Source: Siphonodentalium dalli (taxonomy: Eukaryota; Mollusca; Scaphopoda; Gadilida; Siphonodentaliidae). From it: 64,000 bases of DNA. The notes beneath the pieces were generated by a model, which saw nothing but the letters and a program-made list of their open reading frames with translations, had not been told where the DNA came from and did no database searches. The translations under genes were made by a program, and so were the position numbers. Positions 1 through 14,070 of the stretch are shown piece by piece (the stretch's first letter is position 1; the number at the start of each line of letters is the position of its first letter). The stretch covers positions 85,210,958 through 85,274,957 of the forward strand of contig CP136069.1 of assembly GCA_032622095.1 (NCBI GenBank). The letters are read 5' to 3'.

Positions 1-3000
1 ACAACGACAACAATGAGAACAACTTCTACAACAAAGACAACAACAATCACAAGTACACCATCACCAACTACTACAACGACTACAACAACGACGTCCACAA
101 CCACAAGTTCACAATCAACAACTACTACAACGACTACAACAGCGACGTCCACAACCACGGCAACGACTACAACAACCACAGTGACCTCAACGAAAACAAC
201 GACAACAACGAAAACAACAACGACGTCCACACCCACAACGACCTCAACAACCACAACAGCGACTACAACAACCAGAACGACCTCAACAACAACGACTACA
301 ACGACAACAACTTCTACAACAGCGACAACAACAACGACAAGTACATCATCAACAACTACTACAACGACTACAACAACGGCGTCCACTACCACAACAACGA
401 CTACAACAACAACCTCAACAACAACGACGACTACAACAACAACAACCACAAGTACACCATCAATAACTACTGCAACGACTACAACAACGACGTCCACAAC
501 CACAACAACGACTACAACAACCACAGCGACCTCAACGAAAACAACGACAACAACGAAAACAACAACGACGTCCACACCCACAACGACCTCAACAACCACA
601 ACAGCGACTACAACAACCAGAACGACCTCAACAACCACAACAACGACTACAGCGACCTCAACAACAACAACAACGACTACAACGACAACAACTTCTCCAA
701 CAACGACAACAACCGCAAGTACACCATCACCAACTACTACAACGACTACAACAACGACGTCTACAACCACAACAACGACTACAACAACCACAGCGACATC
801 AACAACGACTAGAACAAGAACTTCGACAACAACGACACCAACAACCACAAGTACATCATCGACAACTACGACAACGAATAAACCAACGACGTCCACAACC
901 ACAACAACGACTACAACAACCACAGCGACATCAACAACCACACCAACGACTACAACAACCACGACGTCCTCAACAACGACTACAACGACAGCAACTTCTA
1001 CAACAACCACAATTGCACCATCAACAACTACTACCACGACTACTTCAACGACGTCCACAGCCACAACAGCGGCTACAACGACTACAACGACAACAACTTC
1101 TACAATAGCGACAACAACCACCAGTACTACGACTACATCAACGACGTCCACAACCACAGCAACGACTACAACAACCACATCGACCTCAACAACGACAACA
1201 ACGACAACACCTTCTATAACAACTACAAGTACACCATCAACATCTACTACAACGAACACAGTAACGACTACAACAACAACGGCGATATCAACAACGACAA
1301 CAACGACTACAACGACAACAACAACCACAACGACCTCAACACCGACTACAACGACAACAACTTATACAACAACGACAACAACAACAACAAGTACACCATC
1401 AATAACTACTACAACAACCACAAGTTCACCATCAACAACTACTACAACGACTACAACAACGACGTCCACAACCACCACAACGCCTACAACAACCACGACG
1501 TCCTCAACAACGACAACAATGAGAACAACTTCTACAACAAAGACAACAACAATCACAAGTACACCATCACCAACTACTACAACGACTACAACAACGACGT
1601 CCACAACCACAACAACGACTACAACAACCACAGTGACATCAACAACGACTACAACAGGAACTTCGACAACAACGACAACAACAACCACAAGTACATCATC
1701 GACAACTACTACAACGAATACACCAACGACGTCCACAACCACAACAACGACTACAACAACCACAGCGTCATCAACAACCACAACAACGACTACAACAACC
1801 ACGACGTCATCAACAACGACTACAACGACAGCAACTTGTACAACAACCAAAAGTACACCATCAACAACTACTACCACGACTACTTCAACGACGTCCACAG
1901 CCACAACAGCGGCTACAACAACAACGACAACAACTTCTACAATAGCGACAGCAACCACCAGTATTACGACTACATCAACGACATCCACAACCACAGCAAC
2001 GACTACAACAACCACATCGACCTCAACAACGACAACAACGACAACACCTTCTACAACAACTACAAGTACACCATCAACATCTACTATAACGAACACAGCA
2101 ACGACTACAACTACAACGGCGACCTCAACAACGACAACAACGACTACAACGACAACAACAACCACAACGACCTCAACACCGACTACAACGACAACATCTT
2201 ATACAACAACGACAACAACAACAAGTACACCATCAACAACTACTACAACAACCACAAGTTCACCATCAGCAATTACTACAACGACTACAACAACGACGTC
2301 CACAACCACGGCAACGTCTACAACAACCACAGTGACCTCAACGACAGCAACGTAAACAACAACCACGGCCACACCCACAACGACACCAACAACCACAACA
2401 ACGACTACAACAACAACCAGAACGACCTCAACAACGACTACAACGACAACAACTTCTACAACAGCGACAACAACAACCACAAGTACATCACCAACTACTA
2501 TTACAATGACTACAACAACGACGTCCACTACCACAACAACGACTACAACAACGACAACGACATTAACAACAACAACGACTACAACAACAACCACAAGTAC
2601 ACCATCAATAACTACTACAACGACTACAACAACGACGTCCACAACCACGACAACGACCACAACAACCCCATCGGCATCGAAAACCACAACAACGACTACA
2701 GCTACCTCAACAACAACAACAACAACGACTACAACGACAACAACTTCTACAACAACGACAACAACCGCAAGTACACCATCAATAATTACTACAACGACTA
2801 CGTCAACGACATCCACAACCACAACAGCGACGACAACAACGACCACAACATATACAACAAAAACAACCACAAGCACATCATCAACAACTACAACAACGAC
2901 TACAACAACGACATCCACAGCAACCACAACGACTACAACGACTACAACGACAACAACGACAACAATTTCTGCAATGACAACAACCGCAAGTACATCATCA

Positions 3001-6000
3001 ACAACTACTACAGCGAATTCAACAACGGCGTCCACAACCAAAACAACGACTTCAACAACCGCAACGACACCAACAACGACAACAACGACTTCAACGACAA
3101 CAACTTCTACAACAACGACAACAACCACAATCACATCATTCACAACTACTACAGCGACTACAACAACGACGTCTACAACCACAATAGCGAATAAAACAAC
3201 CACAACGACCTCAACAACGACAACAACCACTACAACGACAACAACTTCTACAACAACGACAACACCCACAAGCACATCATCCACAACTACTACAACGACT
3301 ACAACAACGACGTCCACAACCACCACAACGCCTACAACCACCACGACGTCCTCAACAACGACAACAACGAGAACAACTTCTACAACAAAGAAAACAACTA
3401 TCACAAGTACACCATCACCAACTACTACAACGACAACAACAACGACGTCCACAACCACGGCAACGACTACAACAATCACAGTGACCTCAACGAAAACAAC
3501 GAAAACAACAACGACGTCCACACCCACAACGACCTCAACAACCACAACGACGACTACAACAACCACATCGACCTCAACAACAACGACAACAACTTCTACA
3601 ATAGCGACAACAACAACCATAAGTACATCATCAACAACTACTACAACGACTACAACAACGACGTCCACTACCACAACAACGACTACAACAACGACAACGA
3701 CCTCAACAACAACAACAACGACTACAACAACAGCAACAACCACAAGTACACCATCAATAACTACTACAACGACTACAACAACAACGTCCACAACCACAAC
3801 AACGACTACAACAACCACAGCGGCCTCGACAACCACAACAACGACTGCAGCGACCTCAACAACAACAACGACTACAACGACAACAACTTCCACAACAACG
3901 ACAACAACCGCAAGTACACCATCACCAACTACTATAAAGACTACAACAACGACGTCCACAACCACAACACCGACTACAACAACCACAGCGACATCAACAA
4001 CGACTACAACAAGAACTTCGACAACAACGACACCAACAACCACAAGTACATCATCAACAACTACAACAACTACTACACCAACGACGTCCACAACCACAAC
4101 AACGACTACAACAACCACAGCGACATCAACAACCACAACAATGACTACAACAACCACGACGTACTCAACAACGACTACAACGACAGCAACTTCTACAACA
4201 AGCACAAGTAAACCATCAACAACTACTACCACGACTAATTCAACGACGTCCACAGCCACAACAGCGGCTACAACAACAACGACTACAACGACAACAACTT
4301 CTACAATAGCGACAACAACCAGCAGTATTACGACTACATCAACGACATCCACAACCACAGCAACGACTACAACAACCACATCGACCTCAACAACGACACC
4401 AACGACAACACCTTCTACAACAACTACAAGTACACCATCAACATCTACTACAACGAACACAGCAACGACTACAACTACAACGGCGACCTCAACAACGACA
4501 ACAACGACTACAACGACAACAACAACCACAACAACCTCAACATCGACTACAACGACAACAACTTATACAACAACGACAACAACAACCACAAGTTCACCAT
4601 CAACAACTACTACAACGACTACAACAACGACGTCCACAATCACGGCAACGACTACAACAACCACAGTGATCTCAACGACAACAACGAAAACAACAACCGC
4701 GTGCACCCACAACGACACCAACAACCACAACAACGACTACAACAACCAGAACGACCTCAACAACGACTACAACGACAACAACTTCTACAACAGCGACAAC
4801 AACAACCACAAGTACATCATCAACAACTACTACAATGACTACAACAACGACGTCCACTACCACAACAACGACTACAACAACGACAACCTCCTCAACAACA
4901 ACAACCAATACAACAACAACAACAGCAACCACAAGTACACCATCAATAACTACTACAACGACTACAACAACGACGTCCACAAACACAACACCGACTACAA
5001 CAACCCCATCGGCCTCGACAACCACAACAACGACTACAGCGACCTCAACAACAACCACAACAACGACTACAACGACAACAACGACAACAACCGCAAGTAC
5101 ACCATCAACAATTACTACAACGACTACGTTAACGACCTCCACAACCACAACAACGGCTACAGCAACAAAAACGACACCAGCGACGACAACAACGACCACA
5201 ACATATACAACAAAAACAACCACAAGCACATCATCAACAACTACAACAACGACTACAACAACGAGATCCACAGCAAACACAACGACTACAACGATTACAA
5301 CGACAACAATTTCTACAACGACAACAACCGCAAGTACATCATCAACAACTACTACAGCGACTACAACAACGGCGTTCACAACCAAAACAACGATTTCAAC
5401 AACCGCAACGACATCAACAACGACAACAACGACTTCAACGACAACAACTTCTACAACAACGACAACAACCACAATCACATCATCAACAACTACTACAGCG
5501 ACTACAACAACGGCGTCCACAACCAAAACAACGACTTCAACAACCACAACGACCTCAACAACGACAATAACTACTACAACGACAACTACTTCTACAACAA
5601 CGACAACACCCACAAGCACATCATCCACAACTACTACAACGACTACAACAACGACGTCCACAAACACCACAACGCCTACAACAACCACGACGTCCTCAAC
5701 AACGACAACAACGAGAACAACTTCTACAACAAAGACAACAACAATCACAAGTACACCATCACCAACTACTACAACGACTACAACAACGACGTCCACAACC
5801 ACAACAAAGACTACAACAAGAACTTCGACAAAAACGACACCAACGACCACAAGTACATCATCGACAACTACTACAACGAATACACCAACGACGTCCACAA
5901 CCACAGCGACATCAACAACCACAACAACGACTACAACAACCACGACGTCCTCAACAACGACTACAGCGACAGCAACTTCTACAACAACCACAAGTACACC

Positions 6001-8330
6001 ATCAACAACTACTACCACGACTACACCAACGACGTTCACATTCACAACAGCGGCTACAACAACAACGACTACAACGACAACAACTTCTACAATAGCGACA
6101 ACAACCACCAGTACTACGACTACATCAACGATGTCCACAACCACAACAACGACTACAACAACCACAGCGACATCAACAACAACAACGACAACACCTTCTA
6201 CAACAACCACAAGTACACCATCAACATCTACTAGAACGAACACAGCAACGACTACAACAACAACGGCGACCTCAACAACGACAACAACGACCACAACGAC
6301 ATCAACACCGACTACAACGACATCAACTTATACAACAACGACAACAACAACAACAATTACACCACCAACAACTACTACAACGACTACAACAACCACAAGT
6401 TCACCATCAACAACTACTACAACGACTACAACAACGACGTCCACAACCCCGGCAACGACTACAACAACCACAGTGACCTCAACGACAACAACGACAACAA
6501 CGAAAACAACAACGACGTCCACACCCACAACGACCCCAACAATCACAACAACGACTACAACAACCAGAACTACCTCAACAACCACGACTACAACGACAAC
6601 AACTTCTACAACAGCGACAACAATAACCACAAGTACATCATCAACAACTACTACAACGACTACAACAACGACGTCCACTACCACAACAACGACTACAACA
6701 ACGACAACGACCTCAACAACAACAACGACTACAACAACAACAACCACAAGTACACCATCAATAACTACTACAACGACTACAACAACGACATCCACAACCA
6801 CAACAACGACTACAACAACCACAGCGGCCTCGACAACCACAACAACGACAACAGCGACAACAACTTCTACAACAACCGCAAGTACACCACCAACAATTAC
6901 TACAACGACTACGGCAACAACCTCCACAACAAGAACAACGGCTACAACATCAAAAAAGACACCAGCAACGACAACAACGACCACAACATATCCAACAAAA
7001 ACAACCACAAGCACATCATCAACAACTACAACAACGACAACAACAACGACGTCCACTACCACAACAACGACTACAACAACGACAACGACCTCAACAACAA
7101 CAACGACTACAACAACAACAACCACAAGTACACCATCAATAGCTACTACAACGACTACAACAACGACGTCCACAACCACAACAACGACTACAAAAATCAC
7201 AGCGGCCTCGACAACCACAACAACGACTACAGCGACCTCAACAACAACAACAACTACTACAACGACAACAACTTCTACAACAACGACAACAACCACAAGT
7301 GCATTATCAACAACGACTACAACGACTTCCACAACCACAACGACTACAACAACCACAGCGACCTCAGCAACGACAACAACTTCTACAACAACGACAACAA
7401 AAACCACAAGTACATCATCACCAACAGCTACAACGACTACACCAACGACGTCCACAACCACAACAACGACTACAACAACAACAGCGATATCAACAACCAC
7501 AACAACGACTACAACGACAACAACTTTTACAACAACGACAACAACCACAAGTGCATTATCAACAACAACGACTACAACGACGTCCACAAACACAACAACG
7601 ACTACAACAACCACAGCGACCTCAACAACGACAACAACGACTACAACGACGACAACAACAACGACCACAAATACACCATCAACAACTACTACAACGACTA
7701 CAAACACGACATCCACAACCACGGCAACGACTACAACAACCACAGATACCTCAACGACAACAACGACTACAACGACAACAACAACGACGTCCACAACCAC
7801 AACGACATCAACAACCACAACAACGACTACAATAACCGCAAAAACCTCATCAACCGCAACAACGACTACACCGACCTCAACAACGACAACAACGACTACA
7901 ACGACAACAACTTCTACAACAACGACAACAACCACAAGTACACGATCAACAACTACTACAATAACTACGTCAACGACGTCTACAACCACAACAACGGCTA
8001 CAACAACAACGACCCCAGCAACGAAAACAACGACCCCAGCAACGACAACAACGACCACACCATCTACAACAAAAACAACCACAAGTACCTCATCAACAAC
8101 TACTACAATGACTACAACAACGACGTCCACAACTACCACAACGACCTCAGCAACGACAACGACAACACCAACAACGACTAAAACAACAACAACCTCTTCA
8201 ACAACTAGAACAACAACAGCCACAAGTACATCATCAACAACTACTACAACGACTACAACAACTACGTCCACAACCACAACAACGACTACAACACCACAAC
8301 GACTTCAACCACAACGACTACAACAAATAC
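1..8330 (+). repeat. Degenerate ACA/ACG/ACT/ACC coding satellite
   Basis: Over 8 kb consists of Thr codons punctuated by short landmarks encoding TSTPS, TSTSS, TTATST and TTTSTT, so units of roughly 100-130 bp can be followed. A larger order is visible: the landmark encoding RTTSTTK recurs at about 16, 1522, 3370 and 5713 (spacing about 1.5, 1.85 and 2.3 kb). A second landmark encoding TPSTTTTSTPSTST recurs near 1209, 2046, 4408 and 6191. Because the triplet stays in register, other frames are also long and open: Asn/Asp/Tyr/His in one, Gln/Arg/Leu/Pro in another, and Val-rich on the minus strand. These are shadows of the Thr frame. Confidence 0.9.
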
Positions 8331-10911
8331 AATGACCACAACGACAACAACGTATACAACGACAACAACAACCACAACGACCTCAACAATTACGACAACG
8401 ACAACAACTTCTACAACAACCACAATTACTTCATCAACAACTACTACAATTACTACAACAACGACATATACAACCACAACAGCGACTACAACAACGACAA
8501 CGAACTCAACAACAACAACTACAATAACCACAACAACGACCTCAACAACGATAACAACCACTACAACGACAAAACCTTCTATAACAACGACAACAACCAC
8601 AAGTACACCATCAACAATTACTACAACTACCACAACGACAACTACAACAACATATACAACCACAATGATTACTTCAACAGTGACTACAACAACGACCACA
8701 ACAACCAAAAATACAAAAGCAACAGCAACAACGACTACAACAGCGACACCAAGAACCACAACATCAACGACTACAACAACAATGACAACAACGGCCACAA
8801 GGACAACGACTACAACGACCAGAACAACTGTGAATAAACTTATCCTATAACAACGACTACACATGTTGGTAGCACGTCGAGAGGGCGCGGAAATCGCAAA
8901 ACTTTGGATTCGGCTTCGGTCGTCTAACCCCGAAACATAGTAACATCAGATGGCGCGGTAATCGCAAAAACTTTGGATTCGGCTTAGGTCGGCTAACCCG
9001 GAAACACATTAACATCATCGGTGGTAGACAGCACGTGCGAAAGCGTCCACCTAATGGAATGAATACCAGAGAAGGGGTTAGGAATTTAGCGAAATCATAT
9101 CTGGGCCACTACATGCATTGGAATGCCGCTAGTTCCACCCGTTCTTCCAGGTCATACAAGCACAGTACTTATCATCGGAAAGCGACATTCAGAGAACACT
9201 CTTACTCACATTCGTCTAGTTATTCCAGTCCATCGACAACGACAACAACGACTACAACGACTACAACGACAACAACTTCTACAACAACTACAACAACTAC
9301 AACAACAACAACAACAGAAACCACAATTACATCATCAACAACTACTACAACGACTACAACAACGACGTCCACAACCACAACAACGACTACAACAACCACA
9401 ACGACCACAGCAACGACAAAAATTACAACAACTTCTACAACAACGACAACCACAAGTACATCATCAACAGCTACTACAACGACTACAACAACGACGCCCA
9501 CAATCACCACAACGACTACAACAGCCACAACGACTACAACGACTACAACAGCGACACCAACAACCACAACATCAACGACTACAACAACAATGACAACAAC
9601 GGCCACAAGGACAACGACTACAACGACCAGAACAACTGTGAAACAAACTTATCCTATAACAACGACTACACATGTTGGTAGCACGTCGAGAGGGCGCGGA
9701 AATCGCAAAAACTTTGGATTCGGCTTCGGTCGTCTAACCCCGAAACATAGTAACATCAGATGGCGCGGAAATCGCAAAAACTTTGGATTCGGCTCAGGTC
9801 GGCTAACCCGGAAACACATTAACATCATCGGTGGTAGACAGCACGTGCGAAAGCGTCCACCTAATGGAATGAATACCAGAGAAGGGGTTAGGAATTTAGC
9901 GAAATCATATCTGGGCCACTACATGCATTGGAATGCCGCTAGTTCCACCCGTTCTTCCAGGTCATACAAGCACAGTACTTATCATCGGAAAGCGACATTC
10001 AGAGAACACTCTTACTCACATTCGTCTAGTTATTCCAGTTCATCGACAACGACAACAACGACTACAACGACTACAACGACAACAACTTCTACAACAACTA
10101 CAACAACTACAACAACAACAACAACAGAAACCACAATTACACCATCAACAACTACTACAACGACTACAACAACGACGTCCACAACCACAACAACGACTAC
10201 AACAACCACAACGACCACAGCAACGACAAAAATTACAACAACTTCTACAACAACGACAACCACAAGTACATCATCAACAGCTACTACAACGACTACAACA
10301 ACGACGCCCACAACCACCACAACGACTACAACAGCCACAACGACTACAACGACTACAACAGCGACACCAACAACCACAACATCAACGACTACAACAACAA
10401 TGACAACAACGGCCACAAGGACAACGACTACAACGACCAGAACAACTGTGAAACAAACTTATCATATAACAACGACTACACATATTGGTAGCACGTCGAG
10501 AGGGCGCGGAAATCGCAAAATCTTTGGATTCGGCTTCGGTCGTCTAACCCCGAAACATAGTAACATCAGATGGCGCGGAAATCGCAAAAACTTTGGATTC
10601 GGCTCAGGTCGGCTAACCCGGAAACACATTAACATCATCGGTGGTAGACAGCACGTGCGAAAGCGTCCACCTAATGGAATGAATACCAGAGAAGCTGAGA
10701 AGGTGTTAGGAATTTAGCGAAATCATATCTGGGCCACTACATGCATTGGAATTCCGCTAGTTCCACCCGTTCGTCCAGTTCGTCCAAGTCGTACAAGGAC
10801 AGTACTTATCATCTGAAAGCGACATTCAGAGAACACTCTTACTCACATTCGTCTAGTTATTCCAGTTCATCGGAAAGCAATGAACTGATGGGTTGGTATT
10901 TGGCGAGGTAA
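1..10911 (+). CDS. Threonine-rich mucin-like gene, 3' part, with frame breaks
   Basis: The plus strand encodes long runs of Thr with regular Ser, Pro and Ala, the composition of a mucin PTS domain that would carry dense O-glycans. The window opens inside the array, so the 5' end is missing. The Thr frame is frame 1 up to about 4.69 kb, frame 2 to about 8.29 kb, frame 1 to 8849, frame 2 to about 10.69 kb, then frame 1 to a TAA at 10909-10911. Breaks seen against sister copies are: an AAA-to-TAA change at 2353; a 2-base loss near 4700; a shift near 8292; two 1-base losses near 8832 and 8900; and an 8-base insertion near 10693. Beyond 8.83 kb, Thr blocks alternate with basic blocks. The reading is supported by strand (same as the next gene), by composition, and by the open basic block. 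Live gene with assembly errors and decaying gene are both possible. No domain with cysteines and no intron are visible. Confidence 0.55.
8332..9234 (+). repeat. Thr/basic module, copy 1 (two 1-base deletions)
   Basis: A Thr block (8332-8830) is followed by a basic block (8831-9234). Compared with copies 2 and 3 it lacks one base near 8832 (producing a TAA at 8848-8850) and one base in the A-run near 8900. Together the two losses account for the change from frame 1 to frame 2. Copies 2 and 3 are intact at both places. Homopolymer loss at the second site is compatible with a sequencing error. Confidence 0.8.
9235..10044 (+). repeat. Thr/basic module, copy 2 (810 bp, intact)
   Basis: This is an open 270-codon unit. 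A Thr-rich block of about 135 residues leads into a cysteine-free basic block. The basic block contains two tandem copies of a roughly 25-residue motif built around GNRKNFGFG and GRLT, then a segment with RKRPPNGMN, a Trp/Tyr/His-rich stretch (GHYMHW) and a Ser/His/Tyr-rich stretch. It differs from copy 3 at only about six positions over 810 bp, so the duplication is recent or the copies are being homogenised. RKR and RGNRK are potential dibasic processing sites. I do not recognise the basic block. Confidence 0.85.
10045..10911 (+). repeat. Thr/basic module, copy 3 (terminal copy)
   Basis: The Thr block and basic block are nearly identical to copy 2 as far as position 10693, where 8 extra bases shift the frame and produce a stop at 10715-10717. 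If those 8 bases are discounted, the basic block continues to a distinct C-terminal tail (SSESNELMGWYLAR) and a TAA at 10909-10911. That is what a final repeat unit with a unique C-terminus would look like. Downstream DNA is no longer repetitive, and I see no convincing AATAAA in the next 400 bases. Confidence 0.7.
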
Positions 10912-11994
10912 TTACGAGGGCGGTTTGCGGATGCGTTCTCAGTAAGTTCGTGATCCTCAGGTGATAGTGTATTTTCTGGCTAACACACTGTCTGGAAGAA
11001 ATTCTGATTCGTCAAAATATGAAGGATACGTTTGGTTTGAAGACAAGTTGACATAATAAGTTTTATAGCAAGGAATAATTACAATGCGGATATTTTCAAT
11101 TTGAGTTTGGATGAAAGTGTTATATTTTCGCGAAGTTTGAGGATCTGATGATTCATTATTCGTCGATTGCAATACAAAAAGTCATACAGCTGGATAATCG
11201 TGTGCACTATCGTTGAGTCTCATTTTCTTTGTTGTGTATTTATTTCGTGTATGTTATATTGTTGGTTACATTATTGCAAATATATTACATTAAATTTGAC
11301 ACTGAACTGCAAACAAATCTAAAATGATCATCTGTTATGCCAATAATATGACTCATTCCTATATGCACAGAACACATATAATATTTGTTAATAATCCCAT
11401 CAATATTTTCACAATTCACATAATCCACACACGGTTACAAATCATAGAGCTTAACGACACACATTTAGCAATAATACCAACAAACACGGGAACATAAAAG
11501 CCAGGGGATTGACAGGGTCAGACAAACATAGCCGAATCCAGTATCGGTCAAAATAGTCAACATTTGCAGATTCCATGACTGAAAGCAGTGTAAAATATCA
11601 GACTGGCAAATAGCTTAAGACAATTAGTAGTATAAATATCATTTCTTCCAGTATTTGGTAAGTAGTATATTGTGTTAGACCAATCGTCGAATATTTCCTA
11701 TTAGAGAGCACCAAACTCAGAATTCTCCATGGTTGGAAAATTTCCAACTGATGGTCATTTCAGTCTTTCAGTCTAAAAGTTTGACTGAAGCTATGAAAAT
11801 ATTCGAATATTGGTCTCTTGATCTGAATACAACATGCGAATACAATGTACCCGTATCGCCACGTCCCACAGTTATAATTAATTTGTCGCCGGGGGCTTCT
11901 AAAAATCGTATTCACCGAAAATTATTTTACACAAAAAAAAAAAGGAATGAAAATTTTTTCTATCTCTGAATATAACATTAAAATTTGTATCTAA
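10912..11994. other. Intergenic, no recognised feature
   Basis: AT-rich sequence with stops in all frames and only short ORFs of low complexity. A fragment near 11738-11765 resembles the inner repeat of the hAT-like elements described at 14071 and 57634. Confidence 0.5.
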
Positions 11995-12952
11995 CAATAC
12001 ATTATTTTATAACACACTTGTTCGTAGAATTATACTGTTCTTGTTATACTATATTTTCAAATCCGTATGACGCACGTTTGGCATATGCATTGTGTTCGTC
12101 AAGAACGGTTCTTGTCTCATGACGTTCACCCAACCATGAATCATTTACAAAATAACGCGGGTAATATATTTCTTTGTTAACAAATGTTTCTTAAAGGGGT
12201 ACTGAACGCCATTTTCAATAAATTCCCGGTAATAACAATGATCTAATATCGATATTATATAGAAAAATAAGAAATTTGAGTCGAAGATATTATGTATACG
12301 ATCAGGATAATATGTTATCTTAAAATCAAAGTTATTAATTTGAAATAAATTTAATTTATGGCTGGAACCATAAAATAAATTACGAATTTCCGTGTACAAG
12401 ACGTAGTCAAATTAATTCAGATATTGGATTCGGCAACTCAAGCCAATCACTAACTGGTGACTATGCAGTAACTTAAATCAGTATATGTGACTAGTATACA
12501 TATAATATAACATTTATTTCATACAATTGCTGAACACTGTACAAAAATTACCTTACAAAAATTTGTATTTTCGCATTCCGGCTAATGTCTAATGTGCCAT
12601 CCATAAAATTACTTCGTAATTTCAAATAATGGAAATCTGATTATCATATAGACTATAGAAACCAACAACAACATTTGAGTACAGTATCCCTTTAGTAATG
12701 TATTACGCAGTAGACGAAGATCCCAGTTTGACATTGCATGATGTATGATACTTTGTGAGCCGATTTCACAATAAACATAAATTTAATTACCCGAGGAAAT
12801 GTTCATGATTGTATAAGTGACGCATGCAGAACGAAATCGGCTTACAACAGTCGTCTAAATCGTGCAATTGTAAGTTGGGATCTTCGCAGACTATAGCGCA
12901 TGCTTTGAACTGGTGGAACATGCTATCTACGGACATAGCCAGAGTAATGAAT
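11995..12952. repeat. Segmental duplication, copy A
   Basis: Both ends of this block match 15925-16995: 11995-12193 matches 15925-16126, 12695-12755 matches 16127-16190, and 12791-12952 matches 16834-16995. The interior differs because each copy took a different insertion. The short ORFs inside are not supported as genes. Confidence 0.75.
12194..12691. mobile_element. Harbinger-like MITE (498 bp) with TTA target duplication
   Basis: The ends are inverted repeats: AAGGGGTACTG at the left and CAGTATCCCT at the right. TTA flanks both sides (12191-12193 and 12692-12694). The sister duplication at 16124-16126 has the same flanking sequence with a single TTA and no insert, which is an empty site. 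The 3-bp TWA-type duplication suggests PIF/Harbinger mobilisation. No ORF is present, so it is non-autonomous. Confidence 0.75.
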
Positions 12953-13467
12953 GATGTCATTAACTCGTACATCCATCAGCCTGACAAGGTACAGAGGCGA
13001 GGTTATGTCAGAGATAAAAATCGGACCATATGTTGTGGTTATAACCTGGACACACCAATCAGTAATTGGGTCCAGCTGCTCCTTAAATTTGATAACGTTC
13101 CTAGAAATAATAAGCCGCTGTTCTGAAACTGCTACGTTTCATTTATGATTGCTTCGAAGAAATTCGGCTGAACGTCACAAAATAATAAGTTTTAACACGC
13201 TCACTGCATGCGGACGCCCATTCAATTACATGAAAAAAGTACGAGATAACTCGTAGTCGGCAGCGAACTTGGTCTATGTGTTGTTTCTGAATGGGATATT
13301 TGGGATATCAGATCGGCGATTTTTAACGCTATGTTTAGCATCACGTCGAAATAAAAATACTTAATTACGGCAATGTAGTTCTCATTTCCCACGTCGATTT
13401 GGATGTCTACGAAGAACACATCCGTATGTAATTAGCTCCATCTCTGCGAATAATGTATATCTGGCCA
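12953..13467. other. Intergenic, no recognised feature
   Basis: Unique-looking AT-rich DNA with short ORFs on both strands and no domain similarity that I can recognise. Confidence 0.4.
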
Positions 13468-13946
13468 CTGAGGGGGTGTTTATACATTACCCGGCGAAGA
13501 TCGCATTCGCTTTAGCCGGCAGTGATAACAATAGAGTGTTTATACTTCGCCGGATAAGAATTACGGCTATCCGGATACTCAGCTATACGGTTTTCAACTT
13601 TTGGATAAAATGATTTAGTACAAGCACCTGATAGTCGTATGGATTCTAATTCGCTCTGCGGTTAAGTTAGATGTTTATCTTGGGTCATGCCGTCATGGGT
13701 GATTTCCTTTCAACAATTAACTCGAACAATATTATTGTGCAATCGCATCGCCGATAGACCAGCCCGCTTTTCACCTGTGTATATATTGGTCAGTGTGCCA
13801 GTTTGATTGTCTCTAATCAGCTGTCAGGTCGGTGGTCACGCACCTTGGTTATAAGCTATTATTATAAATACTAACCGATGATGGTACACGTACTCTGCAT
13901 GTGCATGGTACATTTGTTGCGCATTCGAGGGAATTAATTCTTAATT

Positions 13947-13978
13947 CATGTACATGTACATGTACATATATATATATG
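13947..13978. repeat. Microsatellite (GTACAT then AT)
   Basis: A short run of GTACAT repeats passes into an AT dinucleotide run. Confidence 0.8.
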
Positions 13979-14070
13979 GAAGAAATGGGATGGCACGTTT
14001 CTGTGGATTCAAACTTAATGGACAATTAGTTCAATAATCTAAATCTGAGTGCGCCGTTGACATATTTACA

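Noticed and set aside
1836-3194. Plus-strand ORF rich in Asn, Asp, Tyr and His
   Set aside because: Out-of-register reading of the same triplet array; no landmark or terminus of its own.
1362-8277. Long minus-strand ORFs coding almost pure valine (1362-2165, 2199-4529, 4672-6294, 6328-8277)
   Set aside because: They are the antisense of the Thr codons; a poly-Val protein is implausible, and the basic block downstream is open only as a sensible protein on the plus strand.
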